Assembly (NCBI GenBank): GCA_002309215.1 | Contig: DBXG01000017.1 | Span: forward strand, 1-14,374 | DNA: 14,374 nt | Reading direction: 5' to 3' | From: Alphaproteobacteria bacterium UBA1218 | GTDB lineage: Bacteria; Pseudomonadota; Alphaproteobacteria; Rs-D84 | Shown here: positions 6,665 to 12,940 of the stretch, one piece after another | Layout of the letters: every line of letters starts with the position of its first letter | Numbering within the stretch: the stretch's first letter is position 1 | Translations under genes and position numbers: made by a program | The notes under the pieces: generated by a model | Told to the model about the DNA's origin: nothing | What the model saw: the letters and a program-made list of their open reading frames with translations, nothing else | The model's database searches: none

Positions 6665-9094
6665 TTATTCCATTGTTATCGGTGGGAAGCAATCACCACC
6701 AGTATCTGGACAACAATTGAATCCTTGTTCACCCATATCTGTATAGGTTTCACCTGTGCAACAACCATTTGCATCAGGGGCAGAACCATCGTCGCATGTT
6801 AATACCGCTTCTTCTGGTGCAGCGCTTGCAGGCTTAGCAAATGGATTTATTATTGTTTCACCATCATCTGCATATTGTAAACCCAATACTTCTTGGTTAT
6901 ATGCTTTTTGTTGTTCTGGGTTGCCAGTTTTATCCCATGATTTAGTCGAATCGTTATATTGGGTTCCGCCATATTTTTGTTCCGCAGCCGCTTCCACGCT
7001 TGCACTGTATGCAGCGCTTTTTGCATTATTCTTTGCTTCGTATGTCAAAGATTCGCAGAACATTAATACAGTTCTGTAATCATAACCAGATTTCATCCAG
7101 TTTTTCGTTGGCTTCAACTTTCCGTTCTTTGAGTTTGTATCCTCTTCACAGTATGCTTGTAAATCCCAGCCACGAACCTGTCCAACCCAAGATGAATCTT
7201 GCGGATTAATTTTGACACTATCTTTCAAGTCGTCCCATTTACGACGTTTGTTGGGTGAGAGTGTTGAAAATTCACATTTTTTATTGTTATTACCACAGGA
7301 TGCAATCAAATCCACCGGTGAATACACATTTATACGTGTCCCTGCTGGAATTGAAAATGGTGGTACAGTATTATTTATTGCATCAAAAACCAATTTGTTA
7401 GTGATTTTGTTCCATTGATTTATTATTTCTTGTTTAGCCATTTCAGATGAACGAATTGTTCCAGATTGAACAACTGTATTGTTATCCAGGTTTATTTGAT
7501 TCACAAAAGTATCAGCAATTGGCGCAATTAAATTGACTGCCGCCGGCACCATCGCTGTCAATATTGGCATAACCATTTGTTCCACATAATCTGTACTGCC
7601 ACGACCTGGGACCCCAACACGACCCTGGGCGTCACCAGAATATGGATCTTGGCCCTCCTTAAAATTAAACTCAACACCATCTGGACGAATAAATTGATAC
7701 CATTTAATATTCATACGACCAAAAGATTGATAAGGTCCAGGCAATTCACCATCCAGATATCCCATCAACAACGTTCCTGTGGGAATGATAATTGTTCGAC
7801 CATTATCTGAATATACATTTCTGTCCACCGTTGCACGCACAGGAATACTGTGATTTTTATTTTTGTCACAACTTGCATCGCCTGTGTTGCAACCGTAAAC
7901 ACTGGCATCTGCTCGCACTTCTGAAACAATGGTTGCAGGAATTGGCTTGAACTGACGTAATATAAAACTTCTGTCGTACGGTTTGGAAGACACAACACTT
8001 TCATCATCTTGTGAAGAACCACGATATATCTCTTCGTCTTCTTCTGCGTTCCAGCCAGCTTCTTCGCTTAATTTTTTCATGCCGCCACTGCTCCACACCG
8101 CATTTTCAAATTGACCATTTGATGCAACTGCAGATGTACCAATTGGTGCATATAAATTCGGTAAAGTCAAACCACGATTTTTTATATTTCTGTATCCAAT
8201 ATGATCTGCATCAGTTCCGATTCTTGAACCGTCTTTCAATGATGTTATCACACCCGTTGACCAATCGTATTTACCCGTTGGATTGGAACAATCCTTGTCT
8301 GAAAAAGGATAAAAATAATTTGCACCCCCCGATGGTTTTATCCAACCAATTTGTGTCCCAGATTGATTATACCCTGGAATCGCAAAATCAGAACATTTTT
8401 CAGGTGGCAACAAAGGTTCTGGCTCTGGCTCAGGTTCTGATTTTGGAAACACTACAGCCGGCGCAACTATTTCAACTGTTTTTGGGGCTTCTGGTTCTGG
8501 TTCTGGCTCCAGTTCTGGTTCTGGCTCCAGTTCTGGTTCTGGCTCCGGTTCTGGTTCTGGCTCAACCACTGGTTCCGGTTCTATTTCTACTATTGGTTCT
8601 GGTTTTGCAACAGCACTGAATGATACCGGTATCTTTTTTGTTTGTTTATTCGTTTCTTCTTCTGGTAAATAATAAGAAATCACCAAAGATGCACTTGTTT
8701 TGGATTGCTTTGCACTTGGTGTATATTCCACAAGCATTGTACATTCATCAGAAACCAGACCAGAACAATCATTCACATCGATTGTCCAACTGTCTTTTTC
8801 TTTATCAATACTGGCACTTTCGATATTAACATCACCTGTAACAATGATCTTCAATTTTTTCTGCAAAGTTTCGCCTGTCTGGACATCGATGAAGTCTAAT
8901 TGTTTTGGATTAAAAGCCCACTCTATGGGTTTTGTTTCGACAACTGTTTTGTCCTTTTTACCACCATAATATTTTTGCAGTACCAAAGTTAACAAAATTA
9001 TCACGACAACAAAAGCAGCAACCAACAACAACCATTGAATATGCTTTGGTGTTGTTGTACGAAACTCTTCAAATTGCTTTTTTATACTTTTCAT
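6665..9094 (-). CDS. virB10: VirB10/TrbI-like type IV secretion protein with ASH-like domain and Cys-rich C-terminal extension
   Basis: VirB10 spans from the inner membrane to the outer-membrane core of a type IV secretion channel and relays energy to it. This 809-residue protein is about twice the usual length. Residues 1-18 are cytosolic and a single helix spans about 19-41. Residues 58-163 resemble an Ig-like ASH domain (strands ending DSWTIDVNDCSG and CTMLVEYTP, with C110 and C118). A Glu-Pro tether fills 164-203 and 218-228. A Gly/Tyr-rich insertion (about 233-375) contains GxxIG repeats. The VirB10 core domain lies at about 395-600: IPVRATVDRNVYSDNGRTIIIPTGTLLMGY, a YVEQMVMPILTAMVPAAV helical segment, and a closing SIPAGTRINVYSPVDLI. 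About 210 extra residues follow, ending with six cysteines in 36 residues (C767-C802). It starts six bases after virB9 without a clear ribosome binding site, so it is probably translationally coupled. Family assignment is firm; the substrate is unknown. Confidence 0.88.
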   Translation of the reverse strand: MKSIKKQFEEFRTTTPKHIQWLLLVAAFVVVIILLTLVLQKYYGGKKDKTVVETKPIEWAFNPKQLDFIDVQTGETLQKKLKIIVTGDVNIESASIDKEKDSWTIDVNDCSGLVSDECTMLVEYTPSAKQSKTSASLVISYYLPEEETNKQTKKIPVSFSAVAKPEPIVEIEPEPVVEPEPEPEPEPELEPEPELEPEPEPEAPKTVEIVAPAVVFPKSEPEPEPEPLLPPEKCSDFAIPGYNQSGTQIGWIKPSGGANYFYPFSDKDCSNPTGKYDWSTGVITSLKDGSRIGTDADHIGYRNIKNRGLTLPNLYAPIGTSAVASNGQFENAVWSSGGMKKLSEEAGWNAEEDEEIYRGSSQDDESVVSSKPYDRSFILRQFKPIPATIVSEVRADASVYGCNTGDASCDKNKNHSIPVRATVDRNVYSDNGRTIIIPTGTLLMGYLDGELPGPYQSFGRMNIKWYQFIRPDGVEFNFKEGQDPYSGDAQGRVGVPGRGSTDYVEQMVMPILTAMVPAAVNLIAPIADTFVNQINLDNNTVVQSGTIRSSEMAKQEIINQWNKITNKLVFDAINNTVPPFSIPAGTRINVYSPVDLIASCGNNNKKCEFSTLSPNKRRKWDDLKDSVKINPQDSSWVGQVRGWDLQAYCEEDTNSKNGKLKPTKNWMKSGYDYRTVLMFCESLTYEAKNNAKSAAYSASVEAAAEQKYGGTQYNDSTKSWDKTGNPEQQKAYNQEVLGLQYADDGETIINPFAKPASAAPEEAVLTCDDGSAPDANGCCTGETYTDMGEQGFNCCPDTGGDCFPPITME
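8497..8563. repeat. 18-bp tandem repeat encoding the Glu-Pro tether of VirB10
   Basis: Two identical 18-bp units (8497-8514 and 8515-8532), a third with one substitution (8533-8550) and a partial fourth (to about 8563) lie in register with the reading frame. Each encodes six residues of the EPEPEL type. Unit gain or loss would change tether length without breaking the frame. Confidence 0.85.
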
Positions 9095-9100
9095 AGTTTT

Positions 9101-10600
9101 TTACTGTATTCTGATTACATGACAACTTGAACCACTGAACTTTAATAACTGATCACACAACTTTTGCGCTGTATCTATATCAGGCAAAGGTCCGATACGT
9201 AAACGATACAAGCGCGCGGTTGCAGAATCAGAGCCCAATTCACCAACACCATGTTCATCTACGGCATAGAACACACTGTTTTTATATGGTGTTAAAATAC
9301 CAACGCCATCATCACCGCTGAATTTTGCCAATAAATCAGCCCAATAATCATCTAATGCTTTGACCGAAGTATCAGATTTCAATTCCACCGCAACACCGAC
9401 CTGATTACTGGTTATCAATGGGATATTCGATTGTGGCAAATATGCACCAGCAGTCATTCTGGCATTTGGTGCAACATTGATATTTTGATTCATATCAACA
9501 ACAGCCATACCTGTATTATTAGCACCATATGTACCATATCCACCCATAGGTTGATTTCCAATCATTATCGGACTGGCAGTATAATCATTTATGCCAGCAT
9601 TTATAGCATACTGGTCATCAGTATAAGCAATCGTATTCAAAGATTGATTTGCCATCAAAGATTGTGCAACATTAGCCTCTGCCAAAGCCATAACAGATGC
9701 AGTATCAGCAATCAAGAAAGGCTTTTCACGTTTTTTGATGCATACAATTCTTTGCCCACTACGTAAAATCATATCACCCACAGCCTCTACAATCAACAAC
9801 CTGCCATCTTCACCGTCTGTACGGAATCCAACAGGGCTTTCGCCACCTTCGACCAACAAAGATACCACAGGACGCTGGGTCATAGAAATAACTTTATCCC
9901 CAAAATCAATGTATGTGAATATACGGTCACGCCATACGCGTTCAGGTGCAATCACATAATCATCAGGATTTGGAACAAATATATCTAAATCAAAACGGAA
10001 TTCGGATGGATCAATCTTCATGGTTTTTATCCAGCCATAATCTTCGCCATCAACACCAATTGTTGATGAAGACGAAGATTGTTTTGTTGCAAATACAGAA
10101 CCCATTTTGCCGGATGACGCAGGTGCCATAGCACCACCAGAAACAGCACCACCATTACCCAAAGAAATATCAACCTGGGAGTAAGCAATCTCACTAGAAT
10201 TTACAGGATACGCACGTAAATAGAATGTGTATACGTTCCCCGATTTACCAGTCACTATAAGATTTGTATCGCTACCATTGTTTTCAGCAGAAGGTTGAAT
10301 ATACATTGTCCGACTACCTTTTGAGGTTTCTATAGTAAACAATGTTTCATCGCCTCTCATCACTTGTTCAATAGCTTCGCCATTTGGCAACGTCACCAAA
10401 GTCGCCATACCAGAGCGCGTTTTAATCGGTAAAACAGTCCCCTTGGACCAAACAAGATTTGCGTACCCTGGCTGGGAAGAACCCGCAGCCATATTCGCAT
10501 TTGGATTATCCCACGCAACCTGATAATCAGCAAATGCAGGAAATACGCCCAGCATAATCGATAACAAAGAAATATTTAATTTGTTTTTTACGCGAGTCAT
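9101..10600 (-). CDS. virB9: VirB9/CagX-like type IV secretion protein fused to a C-terminal SPOR domain
   Basis: VirB9 forms the periplasmic and outer-membrane core ring of type IV secretion systems with VirB7 and VirB10. Residues 1-24 are a signal peptide, with likely cleavage after AFA. The VirB9 N-terminal domain covers about 43-148 (FTIETSKGSRTMYIQPS, then NLIVTGKSGNVYTFYLRAYPV). The C-terminal VirB9 domain covers about 186-290 (ViAPERVWRDRIFTYIDFG, then DMILRSGQRIVCI). A linker of about 110 residues, rich in Asn, Gly, Ala and Met, leads to a SPOR domain at about 399-499 (VGVAVELKSD, then LYRLRIGPLPDIDTAQKLC and HVIRIQ at the end). Typical VirB9 is 270-300 residues; this one is 499. The SPOR unit suggests direct binding to peptidoglycan. 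Its ATG lies three bases after the virB8 stop, with AAGGAA upstream. No VirB7-like lipoprotein gene is visible beside it. Confidence 0.88.
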   Translation of the reverse strand: MTRVKNKLNISLLSIMLGVFPAFADYQVAWDNPNANMAAGSSQPGYANLVWSKGTVLPIKTRSGMATLVTLPNGEAIEQVMRGDETLFTIETSKGSRTMYIQPSAENNGSDTNLIVTGKSGNVYTFYLRAYPVNSSEIAYSQVDISLGNGGAVSGGAMAPASSGKMGSVFATKQSSSSSTIGVDGEDYGWIKTMKIDPSEFRFDLDIFVPNPDDYVIAPERVWRDRIFTYIDFGDKVISMTQRPVVSLLVEGGESPVGFRTDGEDGRLLIVEAVGDMILRSGQRIVCIKKREKPFLIADTASVMALAEANVAQSLMANQSLNTIAYTDDQYAINAGINDYTASPIMIGNQPMGGYGTYGANNTGMAVVDMNQNINVAPNARMTAGAYLPQSNIPLITSNQVGVAVELKSDTSVKALDDYWADLLAKFSGDDGVGILTPYKNSVFYAVDEHGVGELGSDSATARLYRLRIGPLPDIDTAQKLCDQLLKFSGSSCHVIRIQ

Positions 10601-10603
10601 CGT

Positions 10604-11296
10604 TTATATTCCTTCCTTGTAAAAATCTATATCTGATAACGGATCTGTTTCTTTTGCGTCCAAAACTTTGTATTCTGTGACCTGAATACCAAGTGGATTA
10701 TTACGCAAATCTTTCAGATAATTCAGTATTTTATCCGAACTATTATCCAGATAAGATTGTATTGCTATACCTATCTTATAACTTTTTGGACCGATCTGTC
10801 TACCACTATTTTGATCAAAACAAGTTCTATCAAAACCAACAATGTAACGTTGTGATTTTTTATTAAAGACAATATTACCATCGTTAAAATTAACCGAGCA
10901 AACCATATTATATATACGATTTGTAGTCACTTCATTATATGTATCAGTACTTCTGAATTGTGCAGACACAGCAGGCGAAGACCAAGGTTTTACAATACGA
11001 TTCCACCTTTCAATAGTGACAGGCTTTTGTGCTTCGAGAGTGTTCCTGGCAATTATATATGTTCGGATAAAACCTTTGATGTATTCTGATTGGAAATCTT
11101 TATCTGTTGGGTTCTGTTTATCCAATACATAATTTACATTTCGACTTTGGTTTTGCAGGAAAAAAATTTCTGGTCGTGTAAGCGGGGCCATCTGATACAA
11201 AGTGAACACCAAAACAGCCAGCACCGCAATCGATGCCGCTAATACGAACATTAGTGCTCTTGATAACAAAACCGGCGGTTTCACGACCTTTGACAC
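10604..11296 (-). CDS. virB8: VirB8-like type IV secretion inner-membrane protein
   Basis: The 230-residue protein has the VirB8 layout: a short cytosolic N-terminus, one membrane helix (about residues 13-35) and a periplasmic NTF2-like domain (about 65-215). YIKGFIRTYIIARNTLE matches the start of that domain. The hallmark NPLGIQVTEYKV (residues 200-211) is the conserved NPxG segment before the last strand. VirB8 is an assembly factor at the periplasmic face that contacts VirB9 and VirB10, both encoded next. The start is GTG at 11296, supported by AGGGGA eight bases upstream. No ATG upstream has such a site, and the next internal ATG would remove part of the membrane helix. It is the first gene of the operon, with a predicted promoter at 11323-11352. 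Length fits the family (about 220-240). The order virB8-virB9-virB10 is that of VirB operons. Confidence 0.88.
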   Translation of the reverse strand: MSKVVKPPVLLSRALMFVLAASIAVLAVLVFTLYQMAPLTRPEIFFLQNQSRNVNYVLDKQNPTDKDFQSEYIKGFIRTYIIARNTLEAQKPVTIERWNRIVKPWSSPAVSAQFRSTDTYNEVTTNRIYNMVCSVNFNDGNIVFNKKSQRYIVGFDRTCFDQNSGRQIGPKSYKIGIAIQSYLDNSSDKILNYLKDLRNNPLGIQVTEYKVLDAKETDPLSDIDFYKEGI

Positions 11297-11322
11297 AGAT
11301 TTCCCCTACATTATTTATTTCG

Positions 11323-11352
11323 ATTGTAGACAATTTGTTTTGTTATGTGCAA
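11323..11352 (-). promoter_or_regulatory. Predicted promoter of the virB8-virB9-virB10 operon
   Basis: On the minus strand, TTGCAC (11347-11352, part of CTTGCAC) and TACAAT (11323-11328) are separated by 18 bases. The -10 box sits in an imperfect palindrome, ATTGT-AG-ACAAT (11323-11334), that could be an operator. Initiation would be about 15-20 bases before the GTG start of virB8. The -35 match is modest. Confidence 0.4.
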
Positions 11353-11416
11353 GTAAAAAAATAACAAAATGTAATTTTTTTCTTTGTGTTATCATAGTTG
11401 GGGTATATTTTTTCAC

Positions 11417-11445
11417 TTGCGATAATTTTTTTTAACAGTTATAAT
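11417..11445 (+). promoter_or_regulatory. Predicted strong promoter of the tRNA-Trp-secE-nusG operon
   Basis: TTGCGA (11417-11422) and a perfect TATAAT (11440-11445) are separated by exactly 17 bases. The start would be near 11452, about 105 bases upstream of the tRNA. It lies in the 262-base divergent region between virB8 and tRNA-Trp, which otherwise holds no gene. Confidence 0.65.
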
Positions 11446-11453
11446 ATTTCCAC

Positions 11454-11481
11454 TTGCTTTTTAATATCGGTGTGCTATGCT
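11454..11481 (+). promoter_or_regulatory. Second, tandem predicted promoter with overlapping ATCGGT inverted repeats
   Basis: TTGCTT (11454-11459) and TATGCT (11476-11481) are separated by 16 bases. The -35 boxes of this and the upstream promoter are both preceded by CAC, giving a repeated CACTTGC (11414-11420 and 11451-11457). ATCGGTG (11466-11472) and CACCGAT (11484-11490) flank the -10 box. A further ATCGGT (11492-11497) makes ACCGAT-T-ATCGGT, so regulation at this promoter is plausible. Confidence 0.45.
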
Positions 11482-11558
11482 TGCACCGATTATCGGTATA
11501 CTGTGGTAATTAATATAAGGGTGCGTGTATGGAGATTTGTGCGTAAAATCAACAGACT

Positions 11559-11632
11559 AGGGGCTTAGTTCAACGGTAGAATATCGGTCTCCAAAACCGC
11601 GGATGAGGGTTCGATTCCTTCAGCCCCTGCCA
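11559..11632 (+). tRNA. trnW: tRNA-Trp (CCA anticodon)
   Basis: The 74-base cloverleaf has a seven-pair acceptor stem AGGGGCT/AGCCCCT, discriminator G and an encoded CCA end (11630-11632). The anticodon loop CTCCAAA carries CCA at 11591-11593, which reads UGG. The T arm is GAGGG-TTCGATT-CCTTC, including a G-T pair. The D stem is GTTC/GAAT. The outermost pair of the anticodon stem appears to be a T-C mismatch, a small oddity. Its position 40 bases ahead of secE is an arrangement common in proteobacteria. The CCA anticodon and normal TGA stops argue against UGA recoding. Confidence 0.96.
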
Positions 11633-11672
11633 AAACAGAAATATCGATAACAACAGGCAAATCGGAAAGTTT

Positions 11673-11852
11673 ATGAAAAAAATACTAGAGTTTATTAAAT
11701 CAGTGCGTTCAGAATGGTTCAAGATTGTTTGGCCATCACGTGAAAATGTTATCAAAACAACCATCATGATATTGGTGTGCTCGGGTGTGGCAGCTTTGTT
11801 CTTTTTTGTTGTTGATGGTATATTAAATGCGCTGGTTGGGTGGATTTTCTAA
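11673..11852 (+). CDS. secE: Preprotein translocase subunit SecE
   Basis: The 59-residue product is the short, single-helix form of SecE found in most bacteria outside the enterics. SecE clamps the two halves of SecY in the SecYEG translocon. An amphipathic N-terminal segment contains FIKSVRSEWFKIVWPSREN (residues 7-25), with the conserved E-W/F-x-K-I-V-W-P-S motif at the cytosolic face. One membrane helix covers about 30-52. The start is ATG 11673, with GGAAAG upstream. It lies 40 bases after tRNA-Trp and 19 bases before nusG, the canonical order. The gene is below the length often used for automatic calling and could be missed. Confidence 0.96.
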   Translation: MKKILEFIKSVRSEWFKIVWPSRENVIKTTIMILVCSGVAALFFFVVDGILNALVGWIF

Positions 11853-11871
11853 CAGTATAAGGGGATAAAGC

Positions 11872-12417
11872 ATGGAAGAAAAAATGCAGTGGTTTGTCGT
11901 AAATGTTCATACTGGTTGCGAAGACAAGGTTGCACGTGAATTGCGTGAACAGATTGATAAACGTAAATTAAATGCTTGTTTCGGAGAGATTTTAGTTCCA
12001 ACACGTGAAGTGTCTGAGATAAAAGCAGGCAAACGTGTAAAGTCAGAAAAGAAGTTCTTTCCAGGTTATATCGTTGTCCAGATGATTATGAATAACGAAA
12101 CTTTTTCTTTGGTTAAATTGATGCCCCAGGTTGTTATGTTTTTGGGTCAAAAAGTTAAAAACCAATCTAAACCAATTCCTATCAGTGAAGCAGAAGCGCG
12201 TCGCTTGTTAAAGCAAGTGGAAGAGGGGTCTGTTGTCACAGAAGATACTGTTTATGAAGATGGTCAAGAAGTTCATGTTATCGATGGGCCATTTGCAAAC
12301 TTTAATGGTATTGCATCGAATGTAGATAATGTGAAGCAGAAGATGACTGTCACGATTTTAGTATTTGGGCGTGAAACCAGTGTTGAATTGGATTTTGCCC
12401 AGGTAGAAAGAGTTTAG
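11872..12417 (+). CDS. nusG: Transcription termination/antitermination factor NusG
   Basis: NusG binds the RNA polymerase clamp, suppresses pausing, and bridges polymerase to Rho or to ribosomal protein S10. The 181 residues fit the family. The NGN domain (about 5-110) contains WFVVNVHTGCEDKVARELRE and the conserved KKFFPGYIVVQM. After a linker, the KOW domain (about 125-181) shows QEVHVIDGPFANFNGIASNVD, close to the family's GxVRVxDGPFxxFxGxVExVD. An AGGGGA ribosome binding site stands seven bases before the ATG at 11872. The alternative ATG at 11884 lacks a comparable signal. The TAG stop lies in the left arm of a hairpin at 12414-12430. Confidence 0.97.
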   Translation: MEEKMQWFVVNVHTGCEDKVARELREQIDKRKLNACFGEILVPTREVSEIKAGKRVKSEKKFFPGYIVVQMIMNNETFSLVKLMPQVVMFLGQKVKNQSKPIPISEAEARRLLKQVEEGSVVTEDTVYEDGQEVHVIDGPFANFNGIASNVDNVKQKMTVTILVFGRETSVELDFAQVERV

Positions 12418-12500
12418 TCCGATGGACTAATGTGTGGAAGATGCGCCACATCGAACCACAACACTAACCAGATGTGAAAACATCATAGAAAAATGGAGTG
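12414..12500 (+). promoter_or_regulatory. Structured nusG-rplK intergenic leader, candidate L1-binding control region
   Basis: A perfect stem TTAGTCC-GAT-GGACTAA (12414-12430) contains the nusG stop. It is followed by TGTGG (12433-12437) pairing with CCACA (12446-12450), and CACATC (12447-12452) could pair instead with GATGTG (12471-12476). No T-run follows, so these are not a terminator. In bacteria L1 represses the rplK-rplA mRNA by binding near the rplK start. The GTGTGGAAG here resembles GUGUGGACG in the L1-binding arm of 23S rRNA. The structure is seen; the L1 role is inferred. Confidence 0.4.
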
Positions 12501-12505
12501 AAAAA

Positions 12506-12937
12506 ATGGCAAAAAAAGAATTAAAAGGGATTGTTAAATTAGTGGTCCCTGCAAAACAAGCGAATCCTGCACCTCCTATTGGACCTGCGTTGGGTGCTGC
12601 TGGTGTTAACATCGCAGAGTTCTGCAAACAGTTTAATGACAAAACAGCTGATAAAGAACCAGGAATGCCAATTCCTTGTATAATTACTGTTTATACAGAC
12701 CGCAGTTTCGAATTTATTATGAAATTGCCGCCTGTGTCGTATTACATCAAAAAAGCACTGAAATTGAAATCTGGCTCTAAAAAACCAGGTCGTGATTTCG
12801 TTGGAACTATTTCCAAAGCACAAATCGAAGAAATAGCAAAAGCAAAAATGCCTGACTTGAATTGCTCTACAATTGAATCTGCATGCAATATTGTTGCGGG
12901 TCAATGCCGTTCTATGGGCGTAAAGGTGGGGGACTAA
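12506..12937 (+). CDS. rplK: 50S ribosomal protein L11
   Basis: L11 binds the GTPase-associated region of 23S rRNA and supports elongation and release factor action. The 143-residue product starts MAKKELKGIVKLVVPAKQA at ATG 12506, with a GGAGTG ribosome binding site just upstream. An in-frame start at 12434 would add residues lying in the structured leader and is rejected. Family signatures are NPAPPIGPALGAAGVNIAEFCKQFN in the N-terminal domain, FIMKLPPVSYYIKKAL, and the RNA-binding C-terminal end SACNIVAGQCRSMGVKV. The usual consensus at that last site is GTARSMGI, so NIVAGQCRSMGVKV is a slightly diverged form. rplA begins four bases after the stop. Confidence 0.97.
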   Translation: MAKKELKGIVKLVVPAKQANPAPPIGPALGAAGVNIAEFCKQFNDKTADKEPGMPIPCIITVYTDRSFEFIMKLPPVSYYIKKALKLKSGSKKPGRDFVGTISKAQIEEIAKAKMPDLNCSTIESACNIVAGQCRSMGVKVGD

Positions 12938-12940
12938 GTC

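Noticed and set aside
8011..8619. 202-aa plus-strand reading frame with Leu-Val-Leu-Ala repeats
   Set aside because: It is the antisense shadow of the Glu-Pro repeats in virB10. It has no ribosome binding site and lies wholly inside a well-supported gene.
6665..11296. The three minus-strand genes as Dot/Icm (type IVB) DotI-DotH-DotG
   Set aside because: Gene order and general shape would fit, but the NPLG motif of the first protein and the two-domain VirB9 pattern of the second match VirB8/VirB9 (type IVA) better. The elongated VirB10 alone resembles DotG in size. A profile search would decide.
11559..11632. tRNA-Trp as an integration site for a mobile secretion island
   Set aside because: The T4SS genes lie on the 5' side of the tRNA. 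No integrase gene and no repeated tRNA 3' end was seen in the window. The tRNA-secE order is ancestral.
12434..12505. Upstream start for rplK
   Set aside because: It would start in structured leader RNA and add 24 residues not found in L11. ATG 12506 has GGAGTG upstream.
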